IMG/VR virus record: IMGVR_UViG_3300038701_001257
Location: 1-24,526 of that record
Length of the DNA: 24,526 nucleotides
Source: a virus
Direction: 5' to 3' (one strand)
The notes under the pieces were generated by a model. The model was given only the letters and a program-made list of their open reading frames with translations. It searched no databases and was not told where the DNA came from. This document shows, piece after piece, positions 15,663 to 22,078 of this stretch; position 1 is the stretch's first letter; the number at the start of each line of letters is the position of its first letter. Position numbers and translations under genes: made by a program.

Positions 15663-15676
15663 CGTAATTATTTACG
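15663..15676. repeat. Recurrent palindrome, copy 5
   Basis: CGTAATTATTTACG, the exact reverse complement of copy 3, 2 bases after the stop of the second chaperone. It marks the left edge of the secreted-protein unit. Confidence 0.78.
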
Positions 15677-15715
15677 ATTATGGGTACACTTTTAGAAAAG
15701 TATGGAGGTGTATCG

Positions 15716-16036
15716 ATGAAGCGTTGGATTCTTTTGCTATGTGCTCTGTGTTTGTTTGTGATGCCGATTGCGCCTGTGGTCGCTCAGGATCAATGGGTAT
15801 ACGGGATATTATTATGGCAACCGGATGCTGATGCCGACAATGAATATGTTTGGAATGTTTCAGGGTTGTATGCAAGTTTTGACCGTGACGATTTCAAAGA
15901 ACAGATTGATGAGATTGAGTCTCTCGATGGAACTCTGTTAGATTACATGGCTGTGTTTGGGTTGAATGGGTTTGAGTTAGTGGGAACGGTAGATAACCTT
16001 GCTTTCTCGATGTACATATTCAAGAAACCGTATTAG
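15716..16036 (+). CDS. Secreted small protein, DUF4177-like; inserted between tail genes
   Basis: A 106-residue exported protein. The N-terminus is a strong signal peptide: MKRW, a hydrophobic core ILLLCALCLFVMPIAPVV, and an AQ/D cleavage region near residue 24. The mature part ends LLDYMAVFGLNGFELVGTVDNLAFSMYIFKKP, which follows the DUF4177 plan (ln..g..GwElv.v......~fKkp). GGAGGT at 15704-15709 supports ATG 15716; an in-frame ATG at 15680 has no ribosome binding site and would bury the signal peptide. Phage tail operons do not normally encode secreted proteins here, so it looks like a moron, perhaps acting on the host envelope or on superinfecting phages (inference). Confidence 0.78.
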   Translation: MKRWILLLCALCLFVMPIAPVVAQDQWVYGILLWQPDADADNEYVWNVSGLYASFDRDDFKEQIDEIESLDGTLLDYMAVFGLNGFELVGTVDNLAFSMYIFKKPY

Positions 16037-16039
16037 AAC

Positions 16040-16059
16040 GGACACATGGTTATGTGTCC
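16040..16059. repeat. Extragenic palindrome, copy 1 (GGACACAT-GGTT-ATGTGTCC)
   Basis: A perfect 8-base-pair hairpin with loop GGTT, 3 bases after the stop of the secreted-protein gene, followed by CTACG. A second copy at 22033 has the same loop and flank with a compensatory pair change. See copy 2. Confidence 0.8.
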
Positions 16060-16070
16060 CTACGACATTG

Positions 16071-16096
16071 AAGCTCACCTGATGGTGGGCTTTTTT
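16071..16096 (+). terminator. Rho-independent terminator after the secreted-protein gene
   Basis: Stem AAGCTCACC/GGTGGGCTT with loop TGAT (9 pairs including wobble), then a run of six T. The U-tract passes into TATTTGGAG, the ribosome binding site of the tape measure gene. The 18-base junction GGGCTTTTTTATTTGGAG is identical to the one at the end of the sugar cassette. Confidence 0.85.
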
Positions 16097-16109
16097 ATTT
16101 GGAGCGATT

Positions 16110-18566
16110 ATGAGCCGCGAAGTAACCATCAAAATAAGCGCAACTGACAATTTCAGCACGGTGCTGAATAAATATAAGACCGCGCTTGATGGTGCTGGAG
16201 AGGCAACTGATAAAGCGGGGAAAGCTGCGAAGAAGAATAAAGGCTTATTCTCCGAGATGGGCACCGAACTTAAGGGGATGATTGCTGGTGTCGGTCTAGC
16301 CGGGGTGATTAAGCTGGGTGCGGAACTGAATGAGATGGGTATCCGCGCGAACAAAGCAAAATCGGTATTTTCTGAACTCACAACAGAGATGGGCGGGTAT
16401 GAATCGGCAATTGCACGATTGCGACAGACCACCGGAGGCGTAGTCGATGATACGCTGTTGATGGAATCGGCGAATAAGCTGATGCTGTCGGGGTTGACTG
16501 CCAATCAAGATGAATTAAATAAGGTGATTGAGTTATCGACTAAGCTAGGTGCGGCAATGGGTGAAGATGCTGCTACTAGTATCGAAAATTTTAGCCTTAT
16601 GCTACTTAACCAGAGTATCCCCCGTCTTGATACATTCGGTATTAGTGGTGCAAAAGTTCGTGCAGAAATTAATGAATTGATCCGCACCGGGCAAGCGGCG
16701 AATCGTGAAGAAGCGTTTAAACTTGCGGTGTTTGAGCAAGGTGCGCTGGCATTAGATAAATTAGGGGCTTCGGCAAATGTAGCAGAATCCCAATTGGGTA
16801 AATTGCAAGTTCGGGCGCAAAATTTTGCATCTGACTTTGGTGGTAATTTGGCGCAGGGGGTTGAAGGATTAGCGGGTATTGCGAATGCCGGACAGGATAA
16901 TACATTTGGTGATGTATTGCAGGCAACATTAAATGCCGTTAGTTCTGAAGTTACAGGCGATCAACTCAATCCAATGGCGATTGGGCAAGAGCGTCAACAG
17001 GAGCGTGAGAATTCACAGGGTGCAGCGCAATCGTTAAATGTGATTGATAACGCATTTGAGGCAATGGTCGATGAGCCAGCCCGTCAGCGTCGGCAACAAG
17101 ATGCACTGGTCGAGGGTGGCGCGGCATATCAGGCGATGTTAGATAGCTACGGTCAATCATGGGATCGGGCGAATAAAGCCGCCGAAAAGCAAGACCAGAA
17201 TGTCAGCCGGATGATTAGTGGCAGCGGGTATCAGTATCAGACAATGCTCGATGGGTTTATTGAGTCTCAGAATCGTGCAGGCATTGCAGCACGGGAACAA
17301 GAGACGGCATTTAAACAATCGCTGGCAGGTGGTGGCTACCAGTATCAGCAAATGTTAAGCGGTTTTGTTGAATCACAGGAACGGGCTGCACAGGCTGTCC
17401 GTGAGCAAGAAGTTGCATTCAAACAGTCGTTAGCGGGTGGCGGATACCAGTATCAACAGATGTTGAATGGCATTATGGAATCGCAGGAGCGGGCTGCACA
17501 GGCAACACGCGATCAACAAGCCCTCGGTATGGCGCGGGGGATGTTCGGTCAAGAGAGTGACGATTTTCAGGCAGCGTATGATAATCTTTCGCAGACGACC
17601 ATTTCCGGCAATGGGATGACCTTCACGAATCCTGAGGAAGTGCAGAATCTGCAAAATATCCTCGGCAGTGTCAACGCGCAGGTTGATGAGTTGGCACGGT
17701 TGAATGAGTTGGGTTTGATACCGGATGAAGAATTGGAACAAGCGCGACAGATGGCAGCGTCGTTTGGTCAGATGGCAAATGATGCCGAACGTACCGCCCG
17801 TAGCATTGAAGATTTATCATTATCGCAATTATTCGGTCAGGGGGATGGTGGTCAACTTGCGGAAATGGGTGCGCGGGTTGAGGGCTTGATCGGCGATACG
17901 GATATTGCAGGTGCTTATAATGATGAAATTGGACTGGCAAGCGGGTCTGAGACGTTAACATCACAGGCATTTGATGCACAGGTCGCCCCTGCCCTAGCAG
18001 GTATTGCAGAATCGCAGGGGGTTGAGGCGGCGCGATATTATACAGAAGCGTATTTGAATGCCATTCGTGAGGGTCAAACGGCTGGATTAGATCAACAGCA
18101 GCTTGTCAATGCGGGTCAAAGTGTCGTGCCGGGGCAGATGGGAGATGATGGGCAGTTTGTCCCACAGGCAATCTTTCCACAACCCACCGAGGAAGAAGGC
18201 GGGATTGCTCCCTTTGGTGGGGAGGGGTTTGGTACGGCGGAGGGCTTCTCGTTAGAGGGGTATGATATGTTATCGGACACGTTTGCGAGTGCGGCGGATG
18301 CGGCAGCCCAATTGTCTGAAACTGAGATCGAAGTGGATACGGATGCGGCACAGGAAGCGGTTGCTGGTCTGGAAACATTGTTACAGGCGGTTGTGAATAC
18401 GGCTTGGTCGGTGACGGTAGATGTAAAATATAATGATCCGGGAGCTCCTACGGGTGCGGTTGGTGGCGGCGGTGGTTCATCGGGTGGTGGTGCTGGTAGC
18501 GCACGGCGTACAGGTGGCAGTGTCCCCGGTGTAGATAGCCGGACGGGTCCCATACCTATAGGATAG
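16110..18566 (+). CDS. Tail tape measure protein
   Basis: An 818-residue protein that sets tail length; at roughly 1.5 angstrom per residue this predicts a tail of about 120 nm. The N-terminus reads MSREVTIKISATDNFSTVLNKYKTALDGAGEATDKAGKAA, the usual tape measure start (ATD.fS..l.k...al). A short hydrophobic stretch is at about 57-72 (GMIAGVGLAGVIKLGAEL). Residues 340-475 contain a tandem repeat of 34-36 residues, itemised separately. The tail end is Gly/Ser-rich (VGGGGGSSGGGAGSARR). GGAG 6 bases before ATG 16110 abuts the upstream terminator. Confidence 0.95.
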   Translation: MSREVTIKISATDNFSTVLNKYKTALDGAGEATDKAGKAAKKNKGLFSEMGTELKGMIAGVGLAGVIKLGAELNEMGIRANKAKSVFSELTTEMGGYESAIARLRQTTGGVVDDTLLMESANKLMLSGLTANQDELNKVIELSTKLGAAMGEDAATSIENFSLMLLNQSIPRLDTFGISGAKVRAEINELIRTGQAANREEAFKLAVFEQGALALDKLGASANVAESQLGKLQVRAQNFASDFGGNLAQGVEGLAGIANAGQDNTFGDVLQATLNAVSSEVTGDQLNPMAIGQERQQERENSQGAAQSLNVIDNAFEAMVDEPARQRRQQDALVEGGAAYQAMLDSYGQSWDRANKAAEKQDQNVSRMISGSGYQYQTMLDGFIESQNRAGIAAREQETAFKQSLAGGGYQYQQMLSGFVESQERAAQAVREQEVAFKQSLAGGGYQYQQMLNGIMESQERAAQATRDQQALGMARGMFGQESDDFQAAYDNLSQTTISGNGMTFTNPEEVQNLQNILGSVNAQVDELARLNELGLIPDEELEQARQMAASFGQMANDAERTARSIEDLSLSQLFGQGDGGQLAEMGARVEGLIGDTDIAGAYNDEIGLASGSETLTSQAFDAQVAPALAGIAESQGVEAARYYTEAYLNAIREGQTAGLDQQQLVNAGQSVVPGQMGDDGQFVPQAIFPQPTEEEGGIAPFGGEGFGTAEGFSLEGYDMLSDTFASAADAAAQLSETEIEVDTDAAQEAVAGLETLLQAVVNTAWSVTVDVKYNDPGAPTGAVGGGGGSSGGGAGSARRTGGSVPGVDSRTGPIPIG
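17127..17552 (+). repeat. Four tandem 34-36-residue repeats in the tape measure
   Basis: Repeat units start at Tyr codons at 17127, 17229, 17337 and 17445, spaced 102, 108 and 108 bases. Core motif: YQYQQMLxGFxESQERAAQAxREQ, with KQSLAGGG linkers in the last two. The last two units are nearly identical at the protein level. Unit gain or loss would alter tail length in steps of about 5 nm. Confidence 0.9.
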
Positions 18567-18574
18567 GATAAGAC

Positions 18575-20134
18575 ATGACAATACAGTATGAGCTTGAATT
18601 TGACATTGATTATGATGGACAATTTGCGAATCCTGATGGGCATATCGGGGATCGGTTGTTGAGTGCATCATGGTCGTTAGGTATGTCGGATGGTAATCAA
18701 TTAATTTCAAGCCCGATGCAAGCGAGTGCCACTATCTATGATCCTAATTTAGATTTTTCTCAAGATCGTGAGGATACCCCGTTTGGTATTGGCATTCGGG
18801 GTATGTTGGTTAGATTACGGGCAACGGTAAACGGAAATAGTTATACGCTTGTTACGGGCTGGATCAAAAATGTAGTATCGCATGAACATGCATCCCGATT
18901 TACGACTTCAATTACATTTGAAGATAAGATACTAGAATTACAAGATGCTGAGTACCTACCGATGTTATCAACCAATACACGGATTGATACAGAGTTGCAA
19001 AATTTATTTGATACGGGCATTGTAGCGTATCCATACGACCGCTCTTATTGGGTGATGGGGGCGAGTCAATTAGATATTGATACGGTGTTATATGATGAGC
19101 AAATTGTGGAATTGGATGAGTCTTTCACAACATTAGATTGGGTGGGAGATGCTGCGGATCGGGGGACGGGTGTATCCGGTATGGGGTATGTTACCGATTT
19201 GGTAAGTGCGGAGGTGGGAGGTAGATTTTTCACCAATCGTGCAGGGAAGTTTGTATTCCATAATCGGTATCGTGATTTTGACACGCTGGTATCTGACACG
19301 TTTAGTGCAGAGGACTACGATAACGCAGATGCTATACAAACGGAAGTCTTTAACGTTGTAACAGTGAATTATATGCCCCGTCAGGTAGGGACACCGGGGC
19401 AAGTGCTATTTTCGTCTCAAAATGTACCGTTTAGCATTCCTCCGTATGAAACACGGGTGATAAAAGGGCGTTACAATGACCCCGATAACCCGAATGCATC
19501 GGTCGGGGGGATGGATATAATTGATCCTGTTCCTGTAACGGATTATTTAGCGAATTTAGCAGAAGATGGTTTATCATCAGACGTTACAGGGTCACTGCAT
19601 GTTGCGGCAGAAAAAGGGGCAACCTCTGCCCAAATTTCTATCACAAATGGGTATCGGCGGACAGCATACATACAAAAATTGCAGATTCGCGGTACGCCAT
19701 TAATTACCCATCAACAAGAACAAGTTGAGTTTAAAGATGCGGAGAGCATTCAATTATATGGTGAAGTGCCTTTGCAACCTTACGAACTTAGATTTGTTAG
19801 CAACATTACATTAGCTGAAGGTTATGCACAAGAAATACTAAATCGATTTAAAGTCCCGCGCACCCGGTATAGTTGGATTGAATTTATATTAGGGAGCCGT
19901 GACGGGGTAAGAGATGATTTAGCTAACCGTGTATTATCATGTCGTGTAGGCGACAAAATCAATGTTTCAAATTCAGTAACCGGGCACACCCGCGATTATG
20001 TTATCGTTGGGGAACAGCATCAGGTAAATGGAATCCGTCATAGTGTGCGATATATATTGCGCCCCAGTAATAGAACAGCGATATGGGTACTAAATACATC
20101 ACGCTTGAATAACGATACAATTTTAGGATTATAA
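18575..20134 (+). CDS. Putative tail hub/distal tail protein
   Basis: A 519-residue beta-rich protein right after the tape measure, where the distal tail or baseplate hub gene belongs. It shows a first domain with strands ELEFDIDYDGQFAN, SASWSLGM and QASATIYDP (residues 5-55), a second 'TLVTGWIKNVVSHEH...ITFEDKILELQDAEY' typical of hub D1-D2, and a long C-terminal beta part with ILRPSNRTAIW near the end. No protease or lysozyme motif is seen. Codons are A/T-richer than in upstream genes (many TTA leucines), suggesting a separate history. Start ATG 18575 follows a GGATAGGAT stretch; the stop is followed by a strong AAGGAGGT. Confidence 0.62.
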   Translation: MTIQYELEFDIDYDGQFANPDGHIGDRLLSASWSLGMSDGNQLISSPMQASATIYDPNLDFSQDREDTPFGIGIRGMLVRLRATVNGNSYTLVTGWIKNVVSHEHASRFTTSITFEDKILELQDAEYLPMLSTNTRIDTELQNLFDTGIVAYPYDRSYWVMGASQLDIDTVLYDEQIVELDESFTTLDWVGDAADRGTGVSGMGYVTDLVSAEVGGRFFTNRAGKFVFHNRYRDFDTLVSDTFSAEDYDNADAIQTEVFNVVTVNYMPRQVGTPGQVLFSSQNVPFSIPPYETRVIKGRYNDPDNPNASVGGMDIIDPVPVTDYLANLAEDGLSSDVTGSLHVAAEKGATSAQISITNGYRRTAYIQKLQIRGTPLITHQQEQVEFKDAESIQLYGEVPLQPYELRFVSNITLAEGYAQEILNRFKVPRTRYSWIEFILGSRDGVRDDLANRVLSCRVGDKINVSNSVTGHTRDYVIVGEQHQVNGIRHSVRYILRPSNRTAIWVLNTSRLNNDTILGL

Positions 20135-20144
20135 GGAGGTCCAT

Positions 20145-20663
20145 ATGGCATGGACAACGCCTTCAACATGGAGTGTAGCTCAAAAAGTAACTGCCGATGA
20201 TATGAATGAACAAGTCCGTGATAATTTAACACATTTATATAATCGGCTAGAAAATAATGATTTGTACAATGCAGATGGTGCCGATTATACAACTACTTCG
20301 GGGTCGTTTGTTGCTGTCGATGCAACGAACTACAATTACACAATTACGACTAACGGCGGGGAAGTGATGTGTGGTTTCTTCGGGTGGTTTTATCAAACGT
20401 CGGGATCGTATCGTAAAGTAAGCCTGAATGTATATGTAGATGGGAGTCCATACGCAGGAGATGATGGCATTATTGGCGTGGAAATTCCTACAGATCGAGC
20501 ATTGCCGTGCGGATTTGTCATCCTAATTGAGGACTTATCGGAAGGTTCTCATACATTTGAATTGCGGTGGGAGAGCCAAAGCTCTGCAACAATCACGTTA
20601 TTCGCCGGGTCCGGCTCTACTAATCGAGATGTACACCCGCAGTTCTGGGTACAGGAGATATAA
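20145..20663 (+). CDS. Putative tail fiber/receptor-binding protein
   Basis: A 172-residue protein with a short N-terminal attachment motif MAWTTPSTWSVAQKVTADDMNEQVRDNL, which matches the 'W..P.TW..g..vta..lN..irdN' start of many phage tail tip proteins. The remainder is a beta-sandwich type sequence with alternating Thr/Val/Tyr (DATNYNYTITTNGGEVMCGFFGWFYQTSG, VYVDGSPYAG, SHTFELRW), as in receptor-binding domains. AAGGAGGT ending 7 bases before ATG 20145 is the strongest Shine-Dalgarno in the window, suggesting high expression. Function is inferred from the N-terminal motif and position. Confidence 0.68.
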   Translation: MAWTTPSTWSVAQKVTADDMNEQVRDNLTHLYNRLENNDLYNADGADYTTTSGSFVAVDATNYNYTITTNGGEVMCGFFGWFYQTSGSYRKVSLNVYVDGSPYAGDDGIIGVEIPTDRALPCGFVILIEDLSEGSHTFELRWESQSSATITLFAGSGSTNRDVHPQFWVQEI

Positions 20664-20664
20664 G

Positions 20665-21114
20665 ATGGATATAAACAAACAATTACTTTTCCCTAGTGAG
20701 GTTCTCAAAACAATATTATCCTCCAATATTCCATCGGCGGGTGGGGTTTCAACAGGTCCATATGGCACTATTATCCATTTGGAAGATAGCGCAAGTATTG
20801 CCGTCCAATTATTGGCACAAGCGATTCTAGACAACTGGGATGCATTAACAGTGCTTTCCACTAGTACGGAACTAACGGAAGGTGATACCGATCCGGTCAT
20901 TACGGTGGCATCGGGTATTGGCGCAACTGAAGAACTGGGTTATGCGGTTCTGTTGGATGGTGAGGAATATGACACGGGAGATGTCACGGCTGTGGCGGGC
21001 ACAGTGACGTTGAATCTAGTTTCCCCTGATACGGGGGTGTATGAGGTGTATGTGTATCGCAAGACGGACAATTATTATTCCGGACATGTCACAATTACGG
21101 TAAATGAGGCTTAA
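20665..21114 (+). CDS. Hypothetical tail-associated beta-sandwich protein
   Basis: A 149-residue protein of unknown function. The first 60 residues are mixed (MDINKQLLFPSEVLKTILSSNIPSAGG...ILDNWDAL). The rest (TELTEGDTDPVITVASGIGATEELGYAVLLDGEEYDTGDVTAVAGTVTLNLVSPDTGVYEVYVYRK) has regular alternating strands like an Ig- or fibronectin-type module. ATG 20665 is chosen because AGGAG at 20653-20657 lies 7 bases upstream; the frame is open upstream but overlaps the previous gene. Position after a putative tail fiber suggests an accessory fiber or tip protein. Confidence 0.62.
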   Translation: MDINKQLLFPSEVLKTILSSNIPSAGGVSTGPYGTIIHLEDSASIAVQLLAQAILDNWDALTVLSTSTELTEGDTDPVITVASGIGATEELGYAVLLDGEEYDTGDVTAVAGTVTLNLVSPDTGVYEVYVYRKTDNYYSGHVTITVNEA

Positions 21115-21116
21115 AG

Positions 21117-21308
21117 ATGAAAGATATTCAACCGAATAAGCAAGGTAAAGTCAAGAAGGCACAGAAGCGACTCAGACGGCATCAAACTGATTTGGGGAAT
21201 GCGGATCAGTTGACGGCGGGTCAACGAGATTTGTTGTTTGTGTCGGTATTGCAAGATTTAATCCGTATTGAATTATTCCGTCTCGGACGGTTGGAGGATA
21301 TAGAGTAA
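21117..21308 (+). CDS. Small basic hypothetical protein
   Basis: A 63-residue protein with a Lys/Arg-rich N-terminal half (KQGKVKKAQKRLRRHQ) and an amphipathic helix (LLFVSVLQDLIRIELFRLGRLEDIE). No membrane segment or family is recognised. It is 2 bases after the upstream stop, with GAGG before ATG 21117, and its stop overlaps the next start (TAATG), so it belongs to the late operon. A role in lysis regulation or tail assembly is possible but unsupported. Confidence 0.62.
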   Translation: MKDIQPNKQGKVKKAQKRLRRHQTDLGNADQLTAGQRDLLFVSVLQDLIRIELFRLGRLEDIE

Positions 21309-21565
21309 TGGAATTTGAACAAGTGTTACAGATATTGATTTTGTTGGTCGTGGTGCTGCTTTTCTGGTGGTCACATCGGAGCCTCCCACCTCAGCAAACG
21401 GCGCAATTAATCCAGCAATTAACGGAAGCTAGCGCAAAAACACAAACTCAACTGGATGATGTTCTGGTTAAGGTAGCTCATTTGCTATTGACTCAGATAC
21501 AGAATTCGTCACCTCCGACCGATGTTGTATCCGGTGACAAAGGCGGGGAATTATCCGAGGTATAA
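21308..21565 (+). CDS. Small membrane protein, possible holin or spanin-like
   Basis: An 85-residue protein with one N-terminal transmembrane segment at about 5-22 (QVLQILILLVVVLLFWW) and a cytoplasmic or periplasmic amphipathic helix (QTAQLIQQLTEASAKTQTQLDDVLVKVAHLLLTQIQ) followed by an acidic tail. One membrane span plus a coiled coil fits some single-span holins and i-spanins. It is the last gene of the rightward operon, as lysis genes often are, but no endolysin follows. Assignment is by topology and position only. Confidence 0.58.
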   Translation: MEFEQVLQILILLVVVLLFWWSHRSLPPQQTAQLIQQLTEASAKTQTQLDDVLVKVAHLLLTQIQNSSPPTDVVSGDKGGELSEV

Positions 21566-21637
21566 TGAAGGTATCGAATATTTAGTTATTCGGGAATCTA
21601 TAGTAGCGATACGTGTAGAGGTACACAATAATTTGGA

Positions 21638-21672
21638 GCGCGGGACTGGCTGAGGCTGGTCCCGCGTTTTTT
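21638..21672 (+). terminator. Rho-independent terminator ending the late operon
   Basis: Stem GCGCGGGAC/GTCCCGCG enclosing TGGCTGAGGCTG, then a run of six T. It separates the rightward late operon from the converging minus-strand genes and is the strongest hairpin in the window. Confidence 0.92.
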
Positions 21673-21688
21673 GCGTTTAGGGGGTGTA

Positions 21689-21698
21689 ACTTACTAGT
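21689..21698 (-). repeat. ACTTACTAGT repeat, copy 1
   Basis: Ten-base core ACTTACTAGT followed by CG, located 12 bases beyond the 3' end of the minus-strand zinc-ribbon gene at 21710. It is one of four copies in the right arm, all at gene ends. Confidence 0.7.
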
Positions 21699-21709
21699 CG
21701 GTTGTGGCT

Positions 21710-21988
21710 TTATTGGCAACCATCGTCACTATCACCATGCGTAACTACCGAATATTCGTCACCGTCCCAAATTATTTCGTGATGCAAATGGCGCGATATT
21801 TCTATTCCGCAATCATCACACTGATATGTAAAATCATGGTCTTTTATGTCGGATAAAATCAATCTATTTAAATTTGCATCCCATTCCCATCTAGTAATTT
21901 CTGTCACGATTACAGATTGCTCCCATCCGCATTCACAACATATAAAATCATATTCATGGATCATCTCTCTTTGACTATCTGGCTTCAT
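21710..21988 (-). CDS. Small zinc-ribbon-like protein
   Basis: A 92-residue protein with two CxxC knuckles: ICCECGW near residues 16-22 and CDDCG near 56-61, a likely four-cysteine zinc ribbon. Acidic and aromatic residues dominate the remainder (DHDFTYQ, HEIIWDGDEYSVVTHGD). It ends in DSDDGCQ. Such small proteins often act as nucleic-acid or protein-binding accessory factors in early phage regions, but no specific family is recognised. The start is uncertain: ATG 21988 has a weak ribosome binding site. The repeated leader AACGACATTAGTGGGG lies upstream. Confidence 0.68.
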   Translation of the reverse strand: MKPDSQREMIHEYDFICCECGWEQSVIVTEITRWEWDANLNRLILSDIKDHDFTYQCDDCGIEISRHLHHEIIWDGDEYSVVTHGDSDDGCQ

Positions 21989-22001
21989 GCTATATCTCTA
22001 T

Positions 22002-22017
22002 CCCCACTAATGTCGTT
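22002..22017 (-). repeat. AACGACATTAGTGGGG leader repeat, copy 1
   Basis: On the minus strand this 16-base sequence lies 13 bases before the start of the zinc-ribbon gene. An identical 16-base copy precedes another minus-strand gene at 23950-23965. Confidence 0.72.
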
Positions 22018-22032
22018 TTGATTTTAACTGGA

Positions 22033-22052
22033 GGACGCATGGTTATGCGTCC
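22033..22052. repeat. Extragenic palindrome, copy 2 (GGACGCAT-GGTT-ATGCGTCC)
   Basis: Same architecture as the hairpin at 16040: 8-base-pair stem, GGTT loop and following CTAC. The stem differs by one compensatory pair change (G-C instead of A-T), which preserves the fold. Located downstream of the minus-strand membrane protein gene. Confidence 0.82.
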
Positions 22053-22078
22053 CTACCGTACCAATCCTTTATTTCAAC

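Noticed and set aside
2111-15676. Palindromes read as ordinary -10 promoter elements
   Set aside because: In four of five copies the next start is too close for a promoter, start site and ribosome binding site, and no consistent -35 box is present.
15977-16504. Minus-strand open frame (175 residues) across the secreted gene end and tape measure start
   Set aside because: It crosses the terminator and extragenic hairpin, and is rich in Ser, Pro and Ala as a shadow of the tape measure.
18116-18643. Minus-strand open frame (175 residues) opposite the tape measure end
   Set aside because: Low-complexity Pro/Ser composition mirrors the Gly-rich plus-strand coding sequence.
21308-21565. Firm call of a lysis cassette
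   Set aside because: Only a single membrane-span protein is seen and no endolysin motif occurs in any gene of the window.
7771-21688. TTTAGGGGGTGTA shared between 7771-7783 and 21676-21688
   Set aside because: Two short G-run matches in unlike contexts, one in a terminator stem and one after a terminator, are likely chance.
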